Origin: Sulfuricurvum sp. | GTDB taxonomy: Bacteria > Campylobacterota > Campylobacteria > Campylobacterales > Sulfurimonadaceae | DNA length: 64,000 bases | Direction: 5' to 3' | NCBI GenBank assembly: GCA_024637295.1 | Contig: JAGXFL010000003.1 | Coordinates: 1-64,000, forward strand | Shown: piece by piece, positions 35,228 to 44,975 of the stretch | Layout of the letters: each line of letters opens with the position of its first letter | Position numbering within the stretch: position 1 is the first letter of the stretch | Translations under genes and position numbers: made by a program | Notes under the pieces: generated by a model | Databases searched by the model: none | What the model was told of the DNA's origin: nothing | What the model saw: the letters and a program-made list of their open reading frames with translations, nothing else

Positions 35228-36803
35228 ACTCGTTAATATGGTCTTGAAGCAGTTGTGCAACACGCAACAACTGTCCTGAGTCCTCTTCGATTTTTTCGAC
35301 ACTTTTTTGATTTGATCCGGATACATCATTGATTTGCGATATTTTTTCAATAATCCACTCTACATGACCTACCATTTCAACCGAATCTCCATGAGAACGT
35401 TTTGCTACAATAACTGAATTTTCCATCTCTACAGAGGTCCTTGAAATTTTTTCTTCTACTTCTCTTGAAATATCTGTCAATCCATTCATACTGATCGCAT
35501 TTTGCCCTATTTTATCGCTAACATCATTAATCGATTGGACGATTGTCCCTACACTAATCTCGATTTCCGTTAGACTTTTCTGTGTTCGTTCTGCAAGTTT
35601 GCGTACTTCATCTGCAACCACCGCAAATCCGCGTCCATGTTCTCCTGCACGTGCGGCCTCAATAGCTGCATTAAGTGCCAAAAGATTTGTTTGATCAGCA
35701 ATGTCTTTAATAACCCCTAATACATTTTTGACCTGTTCCGCATCGTTACGTAGCCCTACTAATTGCGATGACATTTCATGTTCAGCTTCAATATATCCTT
35801 CAACTTCACTTACCAAACGATCCAGTGCATCTTTTGCCGTTACTAATTCTGCATTTGCATTAGTGATATTGCTTTGAGTTTGTTCTGATATTGTAATTGC
35901 GGTAGAAAGGGTCGCTTTAATTGAATGACTTTTTTCCGTGGTAGCCTGAACGATCAATCGCTCTTGCTCAACCCCTTGTGATATGTTTTGAGTGGCTTGA
36001 GTGATGGTAGTGGCAATCGCATTATTTTGTTGCCCAAGGGATTTGACTTCATTGACTGTCTCTTGAATCATCTCTACAAAATTATTAACAGCACGTGCTG
36101 CTTGAGAAAATTCATCTTTTTTAACCACTTCAAGCCGTTTGGTTAAGTCTTTGTCTCCACTTACCAATGCTGATATACGATTGCGTAATTCATTCAACGG
36201 AGCTAAAACTTCCTTACCGAAGAATAGATTTAATATAATCACAAATGCAATAACAATGATTCCAAGAGCAATCAACAATACATCTTGTGTTTTATCAATA
36301 GCTTGATCATTTTGTTCCATCGATACGACTAAATCCATAACCCCTAAGACATCACCTGACTTAACATTCGTATGACATGCAAGACATTTATCCTCAGCGA
36401 CTAAAGGTTGAAGTAAACGTATATTATGCCCTTTTTCACTGTTCTCGATAACCGCAGGTTGTCTAGTCTCAAAAACCTTTTTGATCATAATATCATCGCT
36501 TATTCGCTTATGATTGCCAAACGATTCATTGACTGCTGAAGAGCGTTGTACCTGAACCTCTACGATACCGTCAATCTCTTTTGCTTTTTCGATAGTCTGA
36601 GCAACAACATTTGGATCTCCAGCAAGCATACTTTGGGATAAAGTTTGAAAAATTGACTGACTTAGCATCGTCAAAGAACGCTTTGAGGTCTCATTGGAAA
36701 AGTCATGAAATGTCATATTTAAGTAGCTGTAAACAGCCCCAAGTCCTAAAACACCAAATATTAATGTTGAAAAAATAATTTTAGATTTAACCGTATCAAA
36801 CAT
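35217..36803 (-). CDS. Methyl-accepting chemoreceptor with periplasmic haem-type (CxxCH) domain
   Basis: A 528-residue chemoreceptor. TM1 is about 9-28. The periplasmic domain carries C140-L-A-C143-H144, a c-type haem motif followed by a G-D-V-L-G-V strand like that in the two haem-type cyclases of this window. TM2 is about 175-195 with a HAMP domain after it. The signalling helices contain the invariant tip ([21 protein letters not shown]). It should link a redox or gas cue to CheA and the flagellar motor; motAB are in this window. GAGGGAG supplies the ribosome binding site. Haem binding is inferred from the motif. Confidence 0.92.
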   Translation of the reverse strand: MFDTVKSKIIFSTLIFGVLGLGAVYSYLNMTFHDFSNETSKRSLTMLSQSIFQTLSQSMLAGDPNVVAQTIEKAKEIDGIVEVQVQRSSAVNESFGNHKRISDDIMIKKVFETRQPAVIENSEKGHNIRLLQPLVAEDKCLACHTNVKSGDVLGVMDLVVSMEQNDQAIDKTQDVLLIALGIIVIAFVIILNLFFGKEVLAPLNELRNRISALVSGDKDLTKRLEVVKKDEFSQAARAVNNFVEMIQETVNEVKSLGQQNNAIATTITQATQNISQGVEQERLIVQATTEKSHSIKATLSTAITISEQTQSNITNANAELVTAKDALDRLVSEVEGYIEAEHEMSSQLVGLRNDAEQVKNVLGVIKDIADQTNLLALNAAIEAARAGEHGRGFAVVADEVRKLAERTQKSLTEIEISVGTIVQSINDVSDKIGQNAISMNGLTDISREVEEKISRTSVEMENSVIVAKRSHGDSVEMVGHVEWIIEKISQINDVSGSNQKSVEKIEEDSGQLLRVAQLLQDHINEFKS

Positions 36804-36830
36804 GTAAAATGCTCCCTCTTATTTCAACGC

Positions 36831-38201
36831 TTATTGTACCGTATAATAATCCCCACATCTAGGACAAGTAACAATTCCTGCCATTGTTTGTATTTTTACT
36901 GGCAAGTTCATGGGTCGGCGCATCGAAACAGGGTCAACTTTGCTGACGCTGAAATGAAGATGAGGAGCTGTCGTATAACCGGTATTTCCAGAATACGCGA
37001 TCAATTGACCCTTAACAACTTTATCCCCAATGGCAACAACCGTTCCCCCTTGTTTTAAGTGATAATAATTACCCATTGTCCCATCATTATGTTCAATAAT
37101 GACATAATTTGCATAGAGACGATACTGCGGACTTGGACCGCCAAAAGTATTGGAAACTTCAACCCCCACAACTATGCCATCTCGAGCAGCAAATATAGGA
37201 GTTCCTATAGGAAGTGGAAAATCGACGGCATACGCAGAGAGACCTATATGAGACGTGTTCCCATTATACCCTTGTGAAACACGCACAGTTGAGCCTTTAG
37301 CAAAAGGCAATGCGTAAACAAACTCGTCATTGTGTTTTACAAACGGTGATCCCCGCACCCATCCATATGATGAGCGATAATCCACTGCTTTTCTTTTGTC
37401 AGTAGGATGTAATACTAAAACTTTCTTTTTACTGTAGCCGACAAGCTCTATACTCAAAGGGAGACGAATCGTTGTTGTAAGATTAGACATATTTTCAATA
37501 TCAAGGGTCAATGTGACTCGATAGGGATTCATATTTTCTGCTTGAAACTCTACATCCCCATTTGAAGCCGTTTCTGCTGTCATAATGACACTGTTACGAG
37601 AGCCAACTTTTGTCTTTTTACGTAATTTCTGTGCTTCTGAGCGTTTTAAAATACGCAAATGTTCTTCATATGCCTGCTCTTGTTCCATCATAAATCGGAT
37701 ACTTTTTTTCTCTAAGATCTCTTCATCGCACAAAAGATCAAGATTTTCAATTGAATGGCGTGGAAAGTTCTTTTGATAATAAGCAATCGCCTCTGCCCGC
37801 ACACGAGGTTGATGCAAAGGCTCTAGCTCAATAGAAGTCAAATGTCTAAATCTTTTGTTGTCTTGGGTATGTATCGCATCCATCAAAGAGCTGCGATATA
37901 GCTGATTAATTGATTCTTTTTGGGAAGCCAACACCCTTAATTTATTGAGATATTCTGCTAAAAGTTCCGGTTGTATTTTAGAGGATTTGGACAACTCTTC
38001 ACCCTTGGATAACGTCTCTTGTACCCCACTGTAAAAATGCTCAATTATTTCTTTTTCAGAAGTGTTTAATGCCTCTACATCAATTTTTTGTATCTTCTGC
38101 GCATGAGAAGCAAGAGGATCGGCAAGCGTGCAATAGGGTAATGGTTGTTGCCCATACAACAACCAAGGCAGACATATAATAGACGCTAGAGCTTTTAACA
38201 A
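36831..38201 (-). CDS. Exported M23-family peptidoglycan metallopeptidase
   Basis: A secreted LytM-type endopeptidase. The N terminus is a signal peptide. The long middle region (~25-270) is charged, helical and of unknown role. The C-terminal M23 domain has the first zinc motif in GLSAYAVDFPLPIGTP (the His lies a few residues before) and the second in HLHFS. A TTG at 38201, with AAGGAG seven bases before it, is the likely start; a GTG at 38219 is in frame but has no good binding site. The enzyme cuts peptide cross-links for growth or cell shape. It is divergent from fba. Confidence 0.85.
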   Translation of the reverse strand: MLKALASIICLPWLLYGQQPLPYCTLADPLASHAQKIQKIDVEALNTSEKEIIEHFYSGVQETLSKGEELSKSSKIQPELLAEYLNKLRVLASQKESINQLYRSSLMDAIHTQDNKRFRHLTSIELEPLHQPRVRAEAIAYYQKNFPRHSIENLDLLCDEEILEKKSIRFMMEQEQAYEEHLRILKRSEAQKLRKKTKVGSRNSVIMTAETASNGDVEFQAENMNPYRVTLTLDIENMSNLTTTIRLPLSIELVGYSKKKVLVLHPTDKRKAVDYRSSYGWVRGSPFVKHNDEFVYALPFAKGSTVRVSQGYNGNTSHIGLSAYAVDFPLPIGTPIFAARDGIVVGVEVSNTFGGPSPQYRLYANYVIIEHNDGTMGNYYHLKQGGTVVAIGDKVVKGQLIAYSGNTGYTTAPHLHFSVSKVDPVSMRRPMNLPVKIQTMAGIVTCPRCGDYYTVQ

Positions 38202-38263
38202 TGTCGTACTCCTTGCCACTTCTACTGTTCACATTATATCTAATATGGAAATATGGGGGCAAA

Positions 38264-38272
38264 TGCTATAAT
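38264..38272 (+). promoter_or_regulatory. Extended -10 promoter of fba
   Basis: TGCTATAAT, a perfect extended -10 (TG-n-TATAAT), lies 28 bases before the fba ATG. A minus-strand TATAAT at 38233-38238 serves the divergent peptidase gene. GGGG at 38290-38293 is the fba ribosome binding site. Confidence 0.65.
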
Positions 38273-38299
38273 ATCCCATATTTTTTTTTGGGGTAATTC

Positions 38300-39379
38300 A
38301 TGTCCAAACGTATATTAGAAGTGATTAAACCTGGGGTTGTGTTTGGTAAAGACCTTAACACCTTATTTGCTATTGCAAAAGAGGAAGGCTACGCACTGCC
38401 AGCTGTTAATGTCGTGGGAACCGACTCTATCAATGCAGTTCTTGAAGCAGCTAAAATAGTCAATTCGCCCGTTATTATCCAATTTTCAAATGGCGGAGCG
38501 AGTTATTATGCGGGTAAAGGTCTCAGTAATGAGCATGAAAAAGCCGCTATTGCAGGTGCTATCAGTGGTGCTATCCATGTTCATATGATGGCAGAGGCTT
38601 ATGGTCTTCCTGTCGTACTGCATACCGATCATGCTGCACGTAACTTTTTACCGTGGATCGATGCTCTTCTGGATGCGGGAGAGAAGCATTTTAAAGAACA
38701 TGGAAAACCATTGTACAGTTCGCATATGCTAGACCTCTCGGAAGAGAGTCTTGAAGAGAATGTTGAAACATGTGTCCAGTATCTCAAACGTATGTCTAAA
38801 ATCGGCATGACGCTGGAAATAGAACTTGGAGTAACAGGCGGGGAAGAAGACGGTGTTGATAATACCAATATTGACAACTCACTGCTTTATACACAGCCTG
38901 AAGACGTTGCTTATGCCTATCAAAAACTTATGGAGGTGAGTGAAAACTTCACCATAGCGGCTTCTTTTGGTAATGTCCATGGGGTCTATAAGCCGGGTAA
39001 TGTCGTATTGACACCTATAATCTTGGACAACTCCCAACGCTATATTCAAGAAAAATTTCATACTGCACCAAAACCTGTCAACTTTGTATTTCACGGCGGT
39101 TCAGGCTCAAGTCTCGAAGAGATCCGTGAAGCCATCAGCTATGGTGTTATCAAGATGAACATTGATACCGACACCCAATGGGCAACATGGGAAGGGGTCA
39201 AAGATTATTATGAAAAATACAAAGATTATTTGCAAGGTCAAATCGGAAATCCTGAGGGTGAAGAGAAGCCGAATAAAAAATATTACGACCCTAGAAAATG
39301 GTTACGTGATGGACAAAAAACATTAGTTGATCGTGTAAAAGTAGCGTTTAATGATCTCAATGCAATAGATAGAAACTAA
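38300..39379 (+). CDS. fba: Class II fructose-bisphosphate aldolase
   Basis: Reversible condensation of dihydroxyacetone phosphate and glyceraldehyde-3-phosphate, used here mainly in the gluconeogenic direction by an autotroph. At 359 residues it matches the class IIA FbaA length. The zinc-binding His lies in VLHTDHAAR, with further metal and substrate residues in ELGVTGGEEDGV, NVHGVYKPGNV and FHGGSGSS. The gene is complete with its own promoter. It is followed by a REP-like palindrome and then the minus-strand toxin-antitoxin genes. Confidence 0.97.
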   Translation: MSKRILEVIKPGVVFGKDLNTLFAIAKEEGYALPAVNVVGTDSINAVLEAAKIVNSPVIIQFSNGGASYYAGKGLSNEHEKAAIAGAISGAIHVHMMAEAYGLPVVLHTDHAARNFLPWIDALLDAGEKHFKEHGKPLYSSHMLDLSEESLEENVETCVQYLKRMSKIGMTLEIELGVTGGEEDGVDNTNIDNSLLYTQPEDVAYAYQKLMEVSENFTIAASFGNVHGVYKPGNVVLTPIILDNSQRYIQEKFHTAPKPVNFVFHGGSGSSLEEIREAISYGVIKMNIDTDTQWATWEGVKDYYEKYKDYLQGQIGNPEGEEKPNKKYYDPRKWLRDGQKTLVDRVKVAFNDLNAIDRN

Positions 39380-39393
39380 CCCTTCTCCTCGTC

Positions 39394-39414
39394 ATCCCGT
39401 ACTTGATACGAGAT
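39394..39414. repeat. REP-like palindrome after fba
   Basis: ATCCCGTA / TACGAGAT arms (7 of 8 pairs) around a CTTGA loop, 15 bp after the fba stop and 17 bp before the toxin 3' end. The consensus-like GTCATCCCGTACTTGATACG resembles dispersed palindromic repeats of many genomes. No U-run, so a terminator role is doubtful. Confidence 0.5.
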
Positions 39415-39430
39415 CCAGCTTTTGTACTCA

Positions 39431-39691
39431 TTAATAAATCTCTTTACGATGTCCGATACGGATGATCGTAATGAGAATTTTTTCTTCTGTAATCCGGAAA
39501 ATCACCCGATAATCTCGTACCCGCAAGCGAAATTTTCCACTATATTCCCCTTTGAGTGCTTTGATATTGTTTTTGAGCTTATCGGGATCGGTTGCGAGTA
39601 AAATGATTTTTTCTTTGAGTTGTTTTTGAATGACACGATCCAACTGCGAAAGCTCTTTTTTTGCAGAAGGCAAAAACTCAATCGCATACAT
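39431..39691 (-). CDS. RelE/ParE-family toxin
   Basis: An 86-residue protein with the RelE fold: MYAIEFLPSAKKELSQLD start, LKGEYSGKFRLRVRDYRVIF core, and a C-terminal I-R-I-G-H-R-K-E-I-Y. The Arg, His and Tyr residues are those associated with ribosome-dependent mRNA cleavage in the RelE branch, so RelE-type activity is more likely than gyrase inhibition, but this is not proven. It starts 3 bp after the antitoxin stop, the standard antitoxin-first order. The pair sits between the 3' ends of fba and the ppiC-type gene. Confidence 0.92.
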   Translation of the reverse strand: MYAIEFLPSAKKELSQLDRVIQKQLKEKIILLATDPDKLKNNIKALKGEYSGKFRLRVRDYRVIFRITEEKILITIIRIGHRKEIY

Positions 39692-39694
39692 CGT

Positions 39695-39934
39695 TTACAG
39701 TCCCAACTCTTTCCATACCTCTTCAGCACTGATCGGCGTGACCGAGCCTTCTGCTACCTCACGTAAACGTTTATCAGAGAGTTTCTCGTCCAACATATCA
39801 AAATACAACATAAGAGCATTCTCTATCAAATGACTTTTCTTCTCATTTAGCTCTTTCGCCATCGCATTCAACTCATCCGCAACGCTGTTATCGAGGGTAA
39901 TACTCATCTTGGTTACATTAACATATTTATTCAT
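39695..39934 (-). CDS. Ribbon-helix-helix antitoxin
   Basis: A 79-residue protein with an N-terminal ribbon-helix-helix DNA-binding pattern (VTKMSITLDNSVADELNAMAKE) and a C-terminal acidic, helical toxin-binding tail. It should neutralise the RelE-like protein and repress the operon. AAGGGG lies 7 bases before the ATG. Immediately upstream, two TATAAT boxes are embedded in a TTGTCC / GGACAA inverted repeat, a likely autoregulatory operator. Confidence 0.9.
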   Translation of the reverse strand: MNKYVNVTKMSITLDNSVADELNAMAKELNEKKSHLIENALMLYFDMLDEKLSDKRLREVAEGSVTPISAEEVWKELGL

Positions 39935-39943
39935 TACGACCCC

Positions 39944-39971
39944 TTGTCCGATAATTATATGGACAATTATA
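39944..39971 (-). promoter_or_regulatory. Promoter/operator of the toxin-antitoxin pair
   Basis: Inverted repeat TTGTCC (39944-39949) and GGACAA (39961-39966) with 11-base spacing. Two minus-strand TATAAT boxes (39954-39959, 39966-39971) overlap it. Binding of the ribbon-helix-helix antitoxin here would block initiation; this is inference from layout. Confidence 0.6.
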
Positions 39972-40015
39972 CTGCTAATTATATTTTAAAGTCAATAAGA
40001 TATTTACAAGTAACA

Positions 40016-40039
40016 ATTTCCCGCATAACGCGGGAGAAA
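40016..40039. repeat. Short palindrome (CCCGC...GCGGGAGAAA) downstream of the ppiC-type gene
   Basis: Arms CCCGC (40020-40024) and GCGGG (40030-40034) with flanking TTT/AAA. It shares GCGGGAGAAA with the palindrome after aclA, and both follow minus-strand stop codons. It may be a 3'-end stabiliser or weak terminator. Confidence 0.5.
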
Positions 40040-40059
40040 TATAAAGAGATAAAGGAAGA

Positions 40060-40902
40060 TTATTTAGAATAGGTGATTTTTGCTTTTGCTTTTAGAGAGT
40101 TCATTTTTTTCTCCATAGCTGCTTTAAACTTATCCATTTTTAAACGTTGTTCAATAAAGTTTTTCACTTCCTCAAAGCCCATTTTTTGTGCAGGTTTTTT
40201 ATCTTCAAGATAGATAACATGGTATCCAAATTGACTTTGAACCGGCTCTGCTGAAATCGTTCCTTCTCTCATAGCAAATACAGCATCGTTAAACGAAGGT
40301 ACCATTTGTCCACGTGGAAAATAGCCTAAATCGCCACCTCTCGCAGCACTTGGTCCCGTTGACTTTGATTTAGCCTGAGCTATAAACTCTGTTTTTAGCT
40401 TATCACCCGTAAGCGCTTTCATACTTTGAATAACAGCTTCTGCATCCTCTTTTGTTTTCATCAAAATATGACGTGCACGGACCTTTTCTTTATCTACAAA
40501 TTCATCCGCATTAGACTCATAATACGATTTAACTTCTTTTGCATCTACATTGATTGAGTCAAATTGCTTTTGCTCCCAGACCTTGGCTGCGAGTTGCATC
40601 TTCATCCGTTCCAACAATAGTTGAAATTCTTGTTTGTACTCTTTTGAATCTAAAACACCCGTTTTCTTAGCATCTTCAAAGACGAGTTGTTGTGCAACCA
40701 TCCCTTCGATGATACGTTGACGTAATTCATTTTGTTTATCTACAGGAAGTGAATCAAATCGTCCTTGAGTCCCTTCCATCAGTACTTTAGTTACTTCATC
40801 CGAAGTGATTGCATCACCGTTGACTGTTGCCAGAACTGCTGCACTCGCAACTGAACTGCTTAATAATACGCCTAATACCCAAATAGAAAACTGCCGTTTC
40901 AT
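40060..40902 (-). CDS. Exported PpiC-type (parvulin) peptidyl-prolyl isomerase, PEB4/Cbf2-like
   Basis: A 280-residue periplasmic chaperone. It has a signal peptide (1-~21, cut near ASA), a SurA-N-like helical region with VNGDAITSDEV, and a parvulin domain (~140-240: RARHILMKTKEDAE, GGDLGYFPRGQMVPSF, VQSQFGYHVIYLE). Such proteins help fold outer-membrane and periplasmic proteins. In Campylobacter, peb4 is next to fba; here the toxin-antitoxin pair lies between the two, and the genes are convergent. The gene is complete. Confidence 0.92.
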   Translation of the reverse strand: MKRQFSIWVLGVLLSSSVASAAVLATVNGDAITSDEVTKVLMEGTQGRFDSLPVDKQNELRQRIIEGMVAQQLVFEDAKKTGVLDSKEYKQEFQLLLERMKMQLAAKVWEQKQFDSINVDAKEVKSYYESNADEFVDKEKVRARHILMKTKEDAEAVIQSMKALTGDKLKTEFIAQAKSKSTGPSAARGGDLGYFPRGQMVPSFNDAVFAMREGTISAEPVQSQFGYHVIYLEDKKPAQKMGFEEVKNFIEQRLKMDKFKAAMEKKMNSLKAKAKITYSK

Positions 40903-41006
40903 TGTTGTCCTTATTTTATTCTCTTGAACTCAAGATTTTTCATAGCCGAATTATAATACAAATAAGAGAATAACAGATACAAATTAATCAATAATAAACG
41001 CTTTCT

Positions 41007-42906
41007 TCAATTTTTACTTTTATGCACTATTTTTAGATAGCGTTCAATTGTCTGAAGCAAGAAGTTTTTATCAATTGGTTTCGCAAGGTGGGCATCCAAT
41101 CCAGCCCCTATAATTCTCTCTCTATCTCCGATAAGTGCGTGAGCCGTCAATGCAATCACCGGTATAGATCCTCGATTGTCACGTTTATCAATCTCTTTGA
41201 TAAGACGATTTGCTGTCAATCCATCCATGATCGGCATATCAATATCCATAAGAACCAAATCATATGGCTCTTTTAAATAGGCATCAACTGCTTTTTGACC
41301 ATTATCAACTGCCGTAACTTTAAACCCTTGCTGCAATAAAATCGTCTCTAATAACCGTAAATTAATCAAGTTGTCTTCAGCTACCAATATTTTGGTTTCT
41401 TTTTCTCTAGGGGCGAATGTTACATTGTCACTTACTCTAATGTATTCTTTTGGCATGGTATTCCACACCACCGAAAGTGTTTTATGCAACGACCGTGGAA
41501 GCAATGGCAATGTGATGACTGCTTTTACAGCTTCTAGTAAAAGGTGTATCATTTCCATACTCACTTTCGACAATAGGGACAACTTCTAATTCCGGATAGG
41601 TCATTTTGAGCGATTCAATTTGTGATTTTGAGATATGAGGGGTGTCCATAAAGAGTACATTTGACTCAAAAAGAACTCTATTAACCAATGTTGTTATCGG
41701 AGTTACTTCCACATTGAACAATTCAAGATACCTCGTGAGCAAGGCTGTTTGTGCGGAACTTTGCTCCTGTGAATAAATAGTTGCCCTTGTCCCTTTTAAA
41801 AATTCAAAACTTCCTAACTCATTAATTTTATGACTAATTCGAAATGAAAAACGTGAGCCCATCCCTTTTTGGGAAGCCAACATCAAATGGGAATTCATCA
41901 TATCAATGTATTTATGACTTAGACTCAGTCCAATTCCTAATCCGTCTTTTCCTCTTCGCTGATTTTCCCATGCTGATGCAAACGGTCGCAGCAGTGTTTT
42001 CATATGCTCACTGTCAATACCGATGCCCGTATCACTGACTGCATACTCTACTTCAATACTGCCCGTATCCATTTTCAAAATAATTATTTCTACTAAAACT
42101 TGTCCATTATCATTGGTGAATTTAAGGGCATTTTGTATTAGATTTCGTAAAATTCCCAATATTTTGTCCTGATCGCCCAAAATAGTCTTTGGTAATCTAG
42201 GGTCAACCAAAAGCATCAACGTGATATCTTTGCTTAATGCTGAGGCTTTGAACTGTGTTAAAAATGTTTCATAGACTTCTAAAGGGGCAAAAGGTTGTAT
42301 CGCCGCGTGTATATTTCCACTTTCCACCTGCATCAATTCAAGCAGATTCTCAATATTTCGCATCATAGAAGATGCACTTCTACTGACCATATCTACATAT
42401 TCTTGTTGCCATGAGCTCAAAGGGCTTCCCTTGAGTAAATCCGTAAACCCGATAATGGCATTCATAGGAGTTCTAAACTCATGCGACATATTCATCAAAA
42501 ATTTCTTTTTGAATTGATCAAAATAACGTTCAGCCGCACGTGCACGCTCTATCACAGAGGTATCGCGCAAAACAATTGCTACGATAGGCTCATTATCTAC
42601 AAGAATTACTTCTGAACGTATCCCTATATCGTATTCTTTTTCTTGTGCAATTATTTTTCCACGATACTCACCCGATTGTGATAAAAGAAAAGATAATTCT
42701 ACCCCTTGTAAAATCAACCATTTCTCTATAGCGACTATGTCGATAACACGCTCTTTTCCAAAAAGTGACAATAACGCTTTATTCACACCCAGGATCTCTC
42801 CGGAAAGATACGTATATAAAAAAGGATCACTGTGTAAATTAGCACAGGAGGTCAACATTCCAACCGAAGCAAGAAATTTTTCTCTAAATAAATCCGTATA
42901 GTCCAT
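41007..42906 (-). pseudogene. Hybrid sensor histidine kinase, interrupted by a frameshift
   Basis: Two overlapping frames encode one kinase. The first (from 42906, stop at 41482) has a PAS-like N terminus, the H-box MSHEFRTPMN, and an ATPase domain with N-box and G-boxes (DTGIGI, GLGIGLSLS). It breaks in a degenerate receiver. The second frame (to 41007) continues that domain (LLEAVKAVITLPLLP) and carries a full receiver (VAEDNLINLRLL, MDIDMPIMDG). The switch fits one extra base in the TTTT run at 41539-41542; three Ts would restore a ~631-residue protein matching the upstream paralogue. It may be a true mutation, a phase-variable tract or a sequencing error. It follows the paralogue by 11 bp. 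Confidence 0.82.
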
Positions 42907-42917
42907 TGGGTTCTATC

Positions 42918-44864
42918 CTATGCTGTAACTTGCAAATATTTATGTAAGATGTATTCAAGCTTTTCTCGGGTCAAAGGTTTAGAAATATAATCATCAAGCC
43001 CTTTGGCAAGAATATATTCTCGATCACCTTCCATAGCCAATGCGGTCAATGCGATGATAGGCATTTTTCCACTGCGACCAACCCCCTCTTGTGCTTTGAT
43101 CTCTTGGGTTGCTAAAATACCGTCTTTAATCGGCATATCGATATCCATAAAGACAATATCAAATTTTTGATTTCGACACGCTTCAACACCTTCATCACCA
43201 TCCGATGCGGTTATCACATTAAGTCCATATTCCTTGAGCAAAAGTTTGATCAATCGTTGATTAATCAAATTATCTTCAACTACCAATGCATTTATGCCAC
43301 GTTGCAAATGAGGTACTACGGCAACATCTTGTTTTTCCAAATTTAAAATATCGATTAAATGTGTCAACAAATTGGTTGGTAAAACTGGCTTTGAAAGACC
43401 AACGTCAATAACATGCATAGTGCGAGCGAGAAGCTGTTCATTTGAATCTAATAACAAAATCGTTTTGCACGTACGCTTCATTGTTGATAATTTCAAAATC
43501 CAATCGCTTTTTTGTTGTGATGCGATAAAATAGACCATATCCGTTGCATCAAAAAGGGTGTCGTCAATGAGATGCGTTTTAGTGACATTGACCCCAAAAC
43601 TTCGAAGATAGTTAGTAAGGTGATTTGCATCGTCCAACCTTTTTTCATCCAGCAAGACAACTTTGGCCGCATGCGCATTGATCATTCGCATTGCCTGATC
43701 GGATGAGCCCTCTAGCGTAAACGCAAAACCAAAAGAAGAACCTTTTCCTTCTTCGCTCGTGATTTTTAACTCTCCGCCCATCAAATTGATCAATCCATGC
43801 GACAGACTCAAACCTACACCCAATCGATTATCAGCATGATCCCCTGATACAAATGGTCTTGTGATATAGCTAAGTTCACTTTTACTAATACCCTTACCCG
43901 TATCTTTGACGCTGAATCCGATATTACAGGTTCCTGCAGTATTTCGTTTCAAAAGCTTTACTTCTATGGTTATACGCCCTTGCGGTGCCGTGAACTTCAG
44001 CGCATTATTATACAGATTACTCAAAACTTGCTTGATTTTACGACTGTCTCCAATTAAATGGGTAGGAAGCTTAGGATCAATAAAGAAGTGAACAAATATC
44101 TCTTTTTCATCTCCTAAAGAGACAAATCCACGTGCCAATTCTTCCATTTCTGTAATAATATTAAAATCTGATTTACTGATTGTCAAACGTCCTGTTTGCA
44201 TTTGAGCCAAATCAAGTAAGTTTTCAATATTGGACATCAAATTAAGGGCTGATCCCTGCACGGAATGGATGTATTCAAGCTGTGTTTCAGTAGGAGTCGT
44301 TTTGGCAAGAAGGTCAATAAATCCTAATATACCGTTCATCGGCGTACGAAACTCATGTCCGATATTGGCTAGAAATTTTGTCTTCATCGTCTCAACTTGC
44401 ACTACTTCATCCTGTAATGCCACTACGTTACTGCGATCTTCCAATCGAAGTAAATACATCTCATTTGAACCTTGATTCAACAAGGTTGATGTTGCCATCA
44501 TTGAATGGCGATTACCTTTTGTGTCCATGATACCCAGACCGTATCCATTAGGGCAATGAGTGCGAATATAATCAAGCCAACTCTTATCGTATTCGGTAAA
44601 AACTTCTTCGTCTTCATCACTAAATAACTCACGAATACTTTCATACTTTGTACGTAATTCTTCGATTGTATTCACTTGTACTAAAGTAAAAAAAGCTTTA
44701 TTAGCGCCGATCCATCCACTTTCTTTGGTAAAAAATAAAATTGCGCACGGATCCGTGTCCAAAATTTTATAAAAAAGATCTTTATCTATATTATACTCAG
44801 CGGCTTCCATCGTGCCAGTGGATTTTCCACCTATGAGACTCATAACCCATTTTTTGAACTCCAA
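42918..44864 (-). CDS. Soluble hybrid sensor histidine kinase
   Basis: A ~648-residue hybrid kinase without membrane segments. It has a PAS-like N-terminal domain (~20-150), a HisKA H-box (IGHEFRTPMN), a HATPase domain (NNALKFT, DTGKGI, VGLSLSHGL), a degenerate receiver and a C-terminal receiver (VVEDNLINQRLI, phospho-Asp in MDIDMPIKDG). It should sense a cytoplasmic signal and pass phosphate His to Asp. A TTG at 44864 has GGGAG seven bases before it; ATG at 44843 is an alternative, and the frame stays open to 44939 through promoter-like sequence. It is followed by a frameshifted tandem paralogue. Confidence 0.85.
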   Translation of the reverse strand: MEFKKWVMSLIGGKSTGTMEAAEYNIDKDLFYKILDTDPCAILFFTKESGWIGANKAFFTLVQVNTIEELRTKYESIRELFSDEDEEVFTEYDKSWLDYIRTHCPNGYGLGIMDTKGNRHSMMATSTLLNQGSNEMYLLRLEDRSNVVALQDEVVQVETMKTKFLANIGHEFRTPMNGILGFIDLLAKTTPTETQLEYIHSVQGSALNLMSNIENLLDLAQMQTGRLTISKSDFNIITEMEELARGFVSLGDEKEIFVHFFIDPKLPTHLIGDSRKIKQVLSNLYNNALKFTAPQGRITIEVKLLKRNTAGTCNIGFSVKDTGKGISKSELSYITRPFVSGDHADNRLGVGLSLSHGLINLMGGELKITSEEGKGSSFGFAFTLEGSSDQAMRMINAHAAKVVLLDEKRLDDANHLTNYLRSFGVNVTKTHLIDDTLFDATDMVYFIASQQKSDWILKLSTMKRTCKTILLLDSNEQLLARTMHVIDVGLSKPVLPTNLLTHLIDILNLEKQDVAVVPHLQRGINALVVEDNLINQRLIKLLLKEYGLNVITASDGDEGVEACRNQKFDIVFMDIDMPIKDGILATQEIKAQEGVGRSGKMPIIALTALAMEGDREYILAKGLDDYISKPLTREKLEYILHKYLQVTA

Positions 44865-44961
44865 ACCTACGCTCCCAAACCTAAGATAACACTTATAAAC
44901 ATAAGTTATACTCATATTATTGTAACACAAGTATACCATGTGAGTGTTTATCCCTTAATGC

Positions 44962-44967
44962 TATAAT
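44962..44967 (+). promoter_or_regulatory. -10 element of nth, almost leaderless
   Basis: TATAAT ends 8 bases before the first possible ATG (44976) of nth. Transcription should begin at about 44974-44975, giving a leaderless or nearly leaderless mRNA unless the second ATG (44988) is used. Confidence 0.45.
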
Positions 44968-44975
44968 CTGCAAAA

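Noticed and set aside
41007-41582. Separate receiver-only gene
   Set aside because: Its upstream part continues the degenerate receiver of the overlapping kinase frame and its TTG start has no ribosome binding site; one frameshifted gene explains both.
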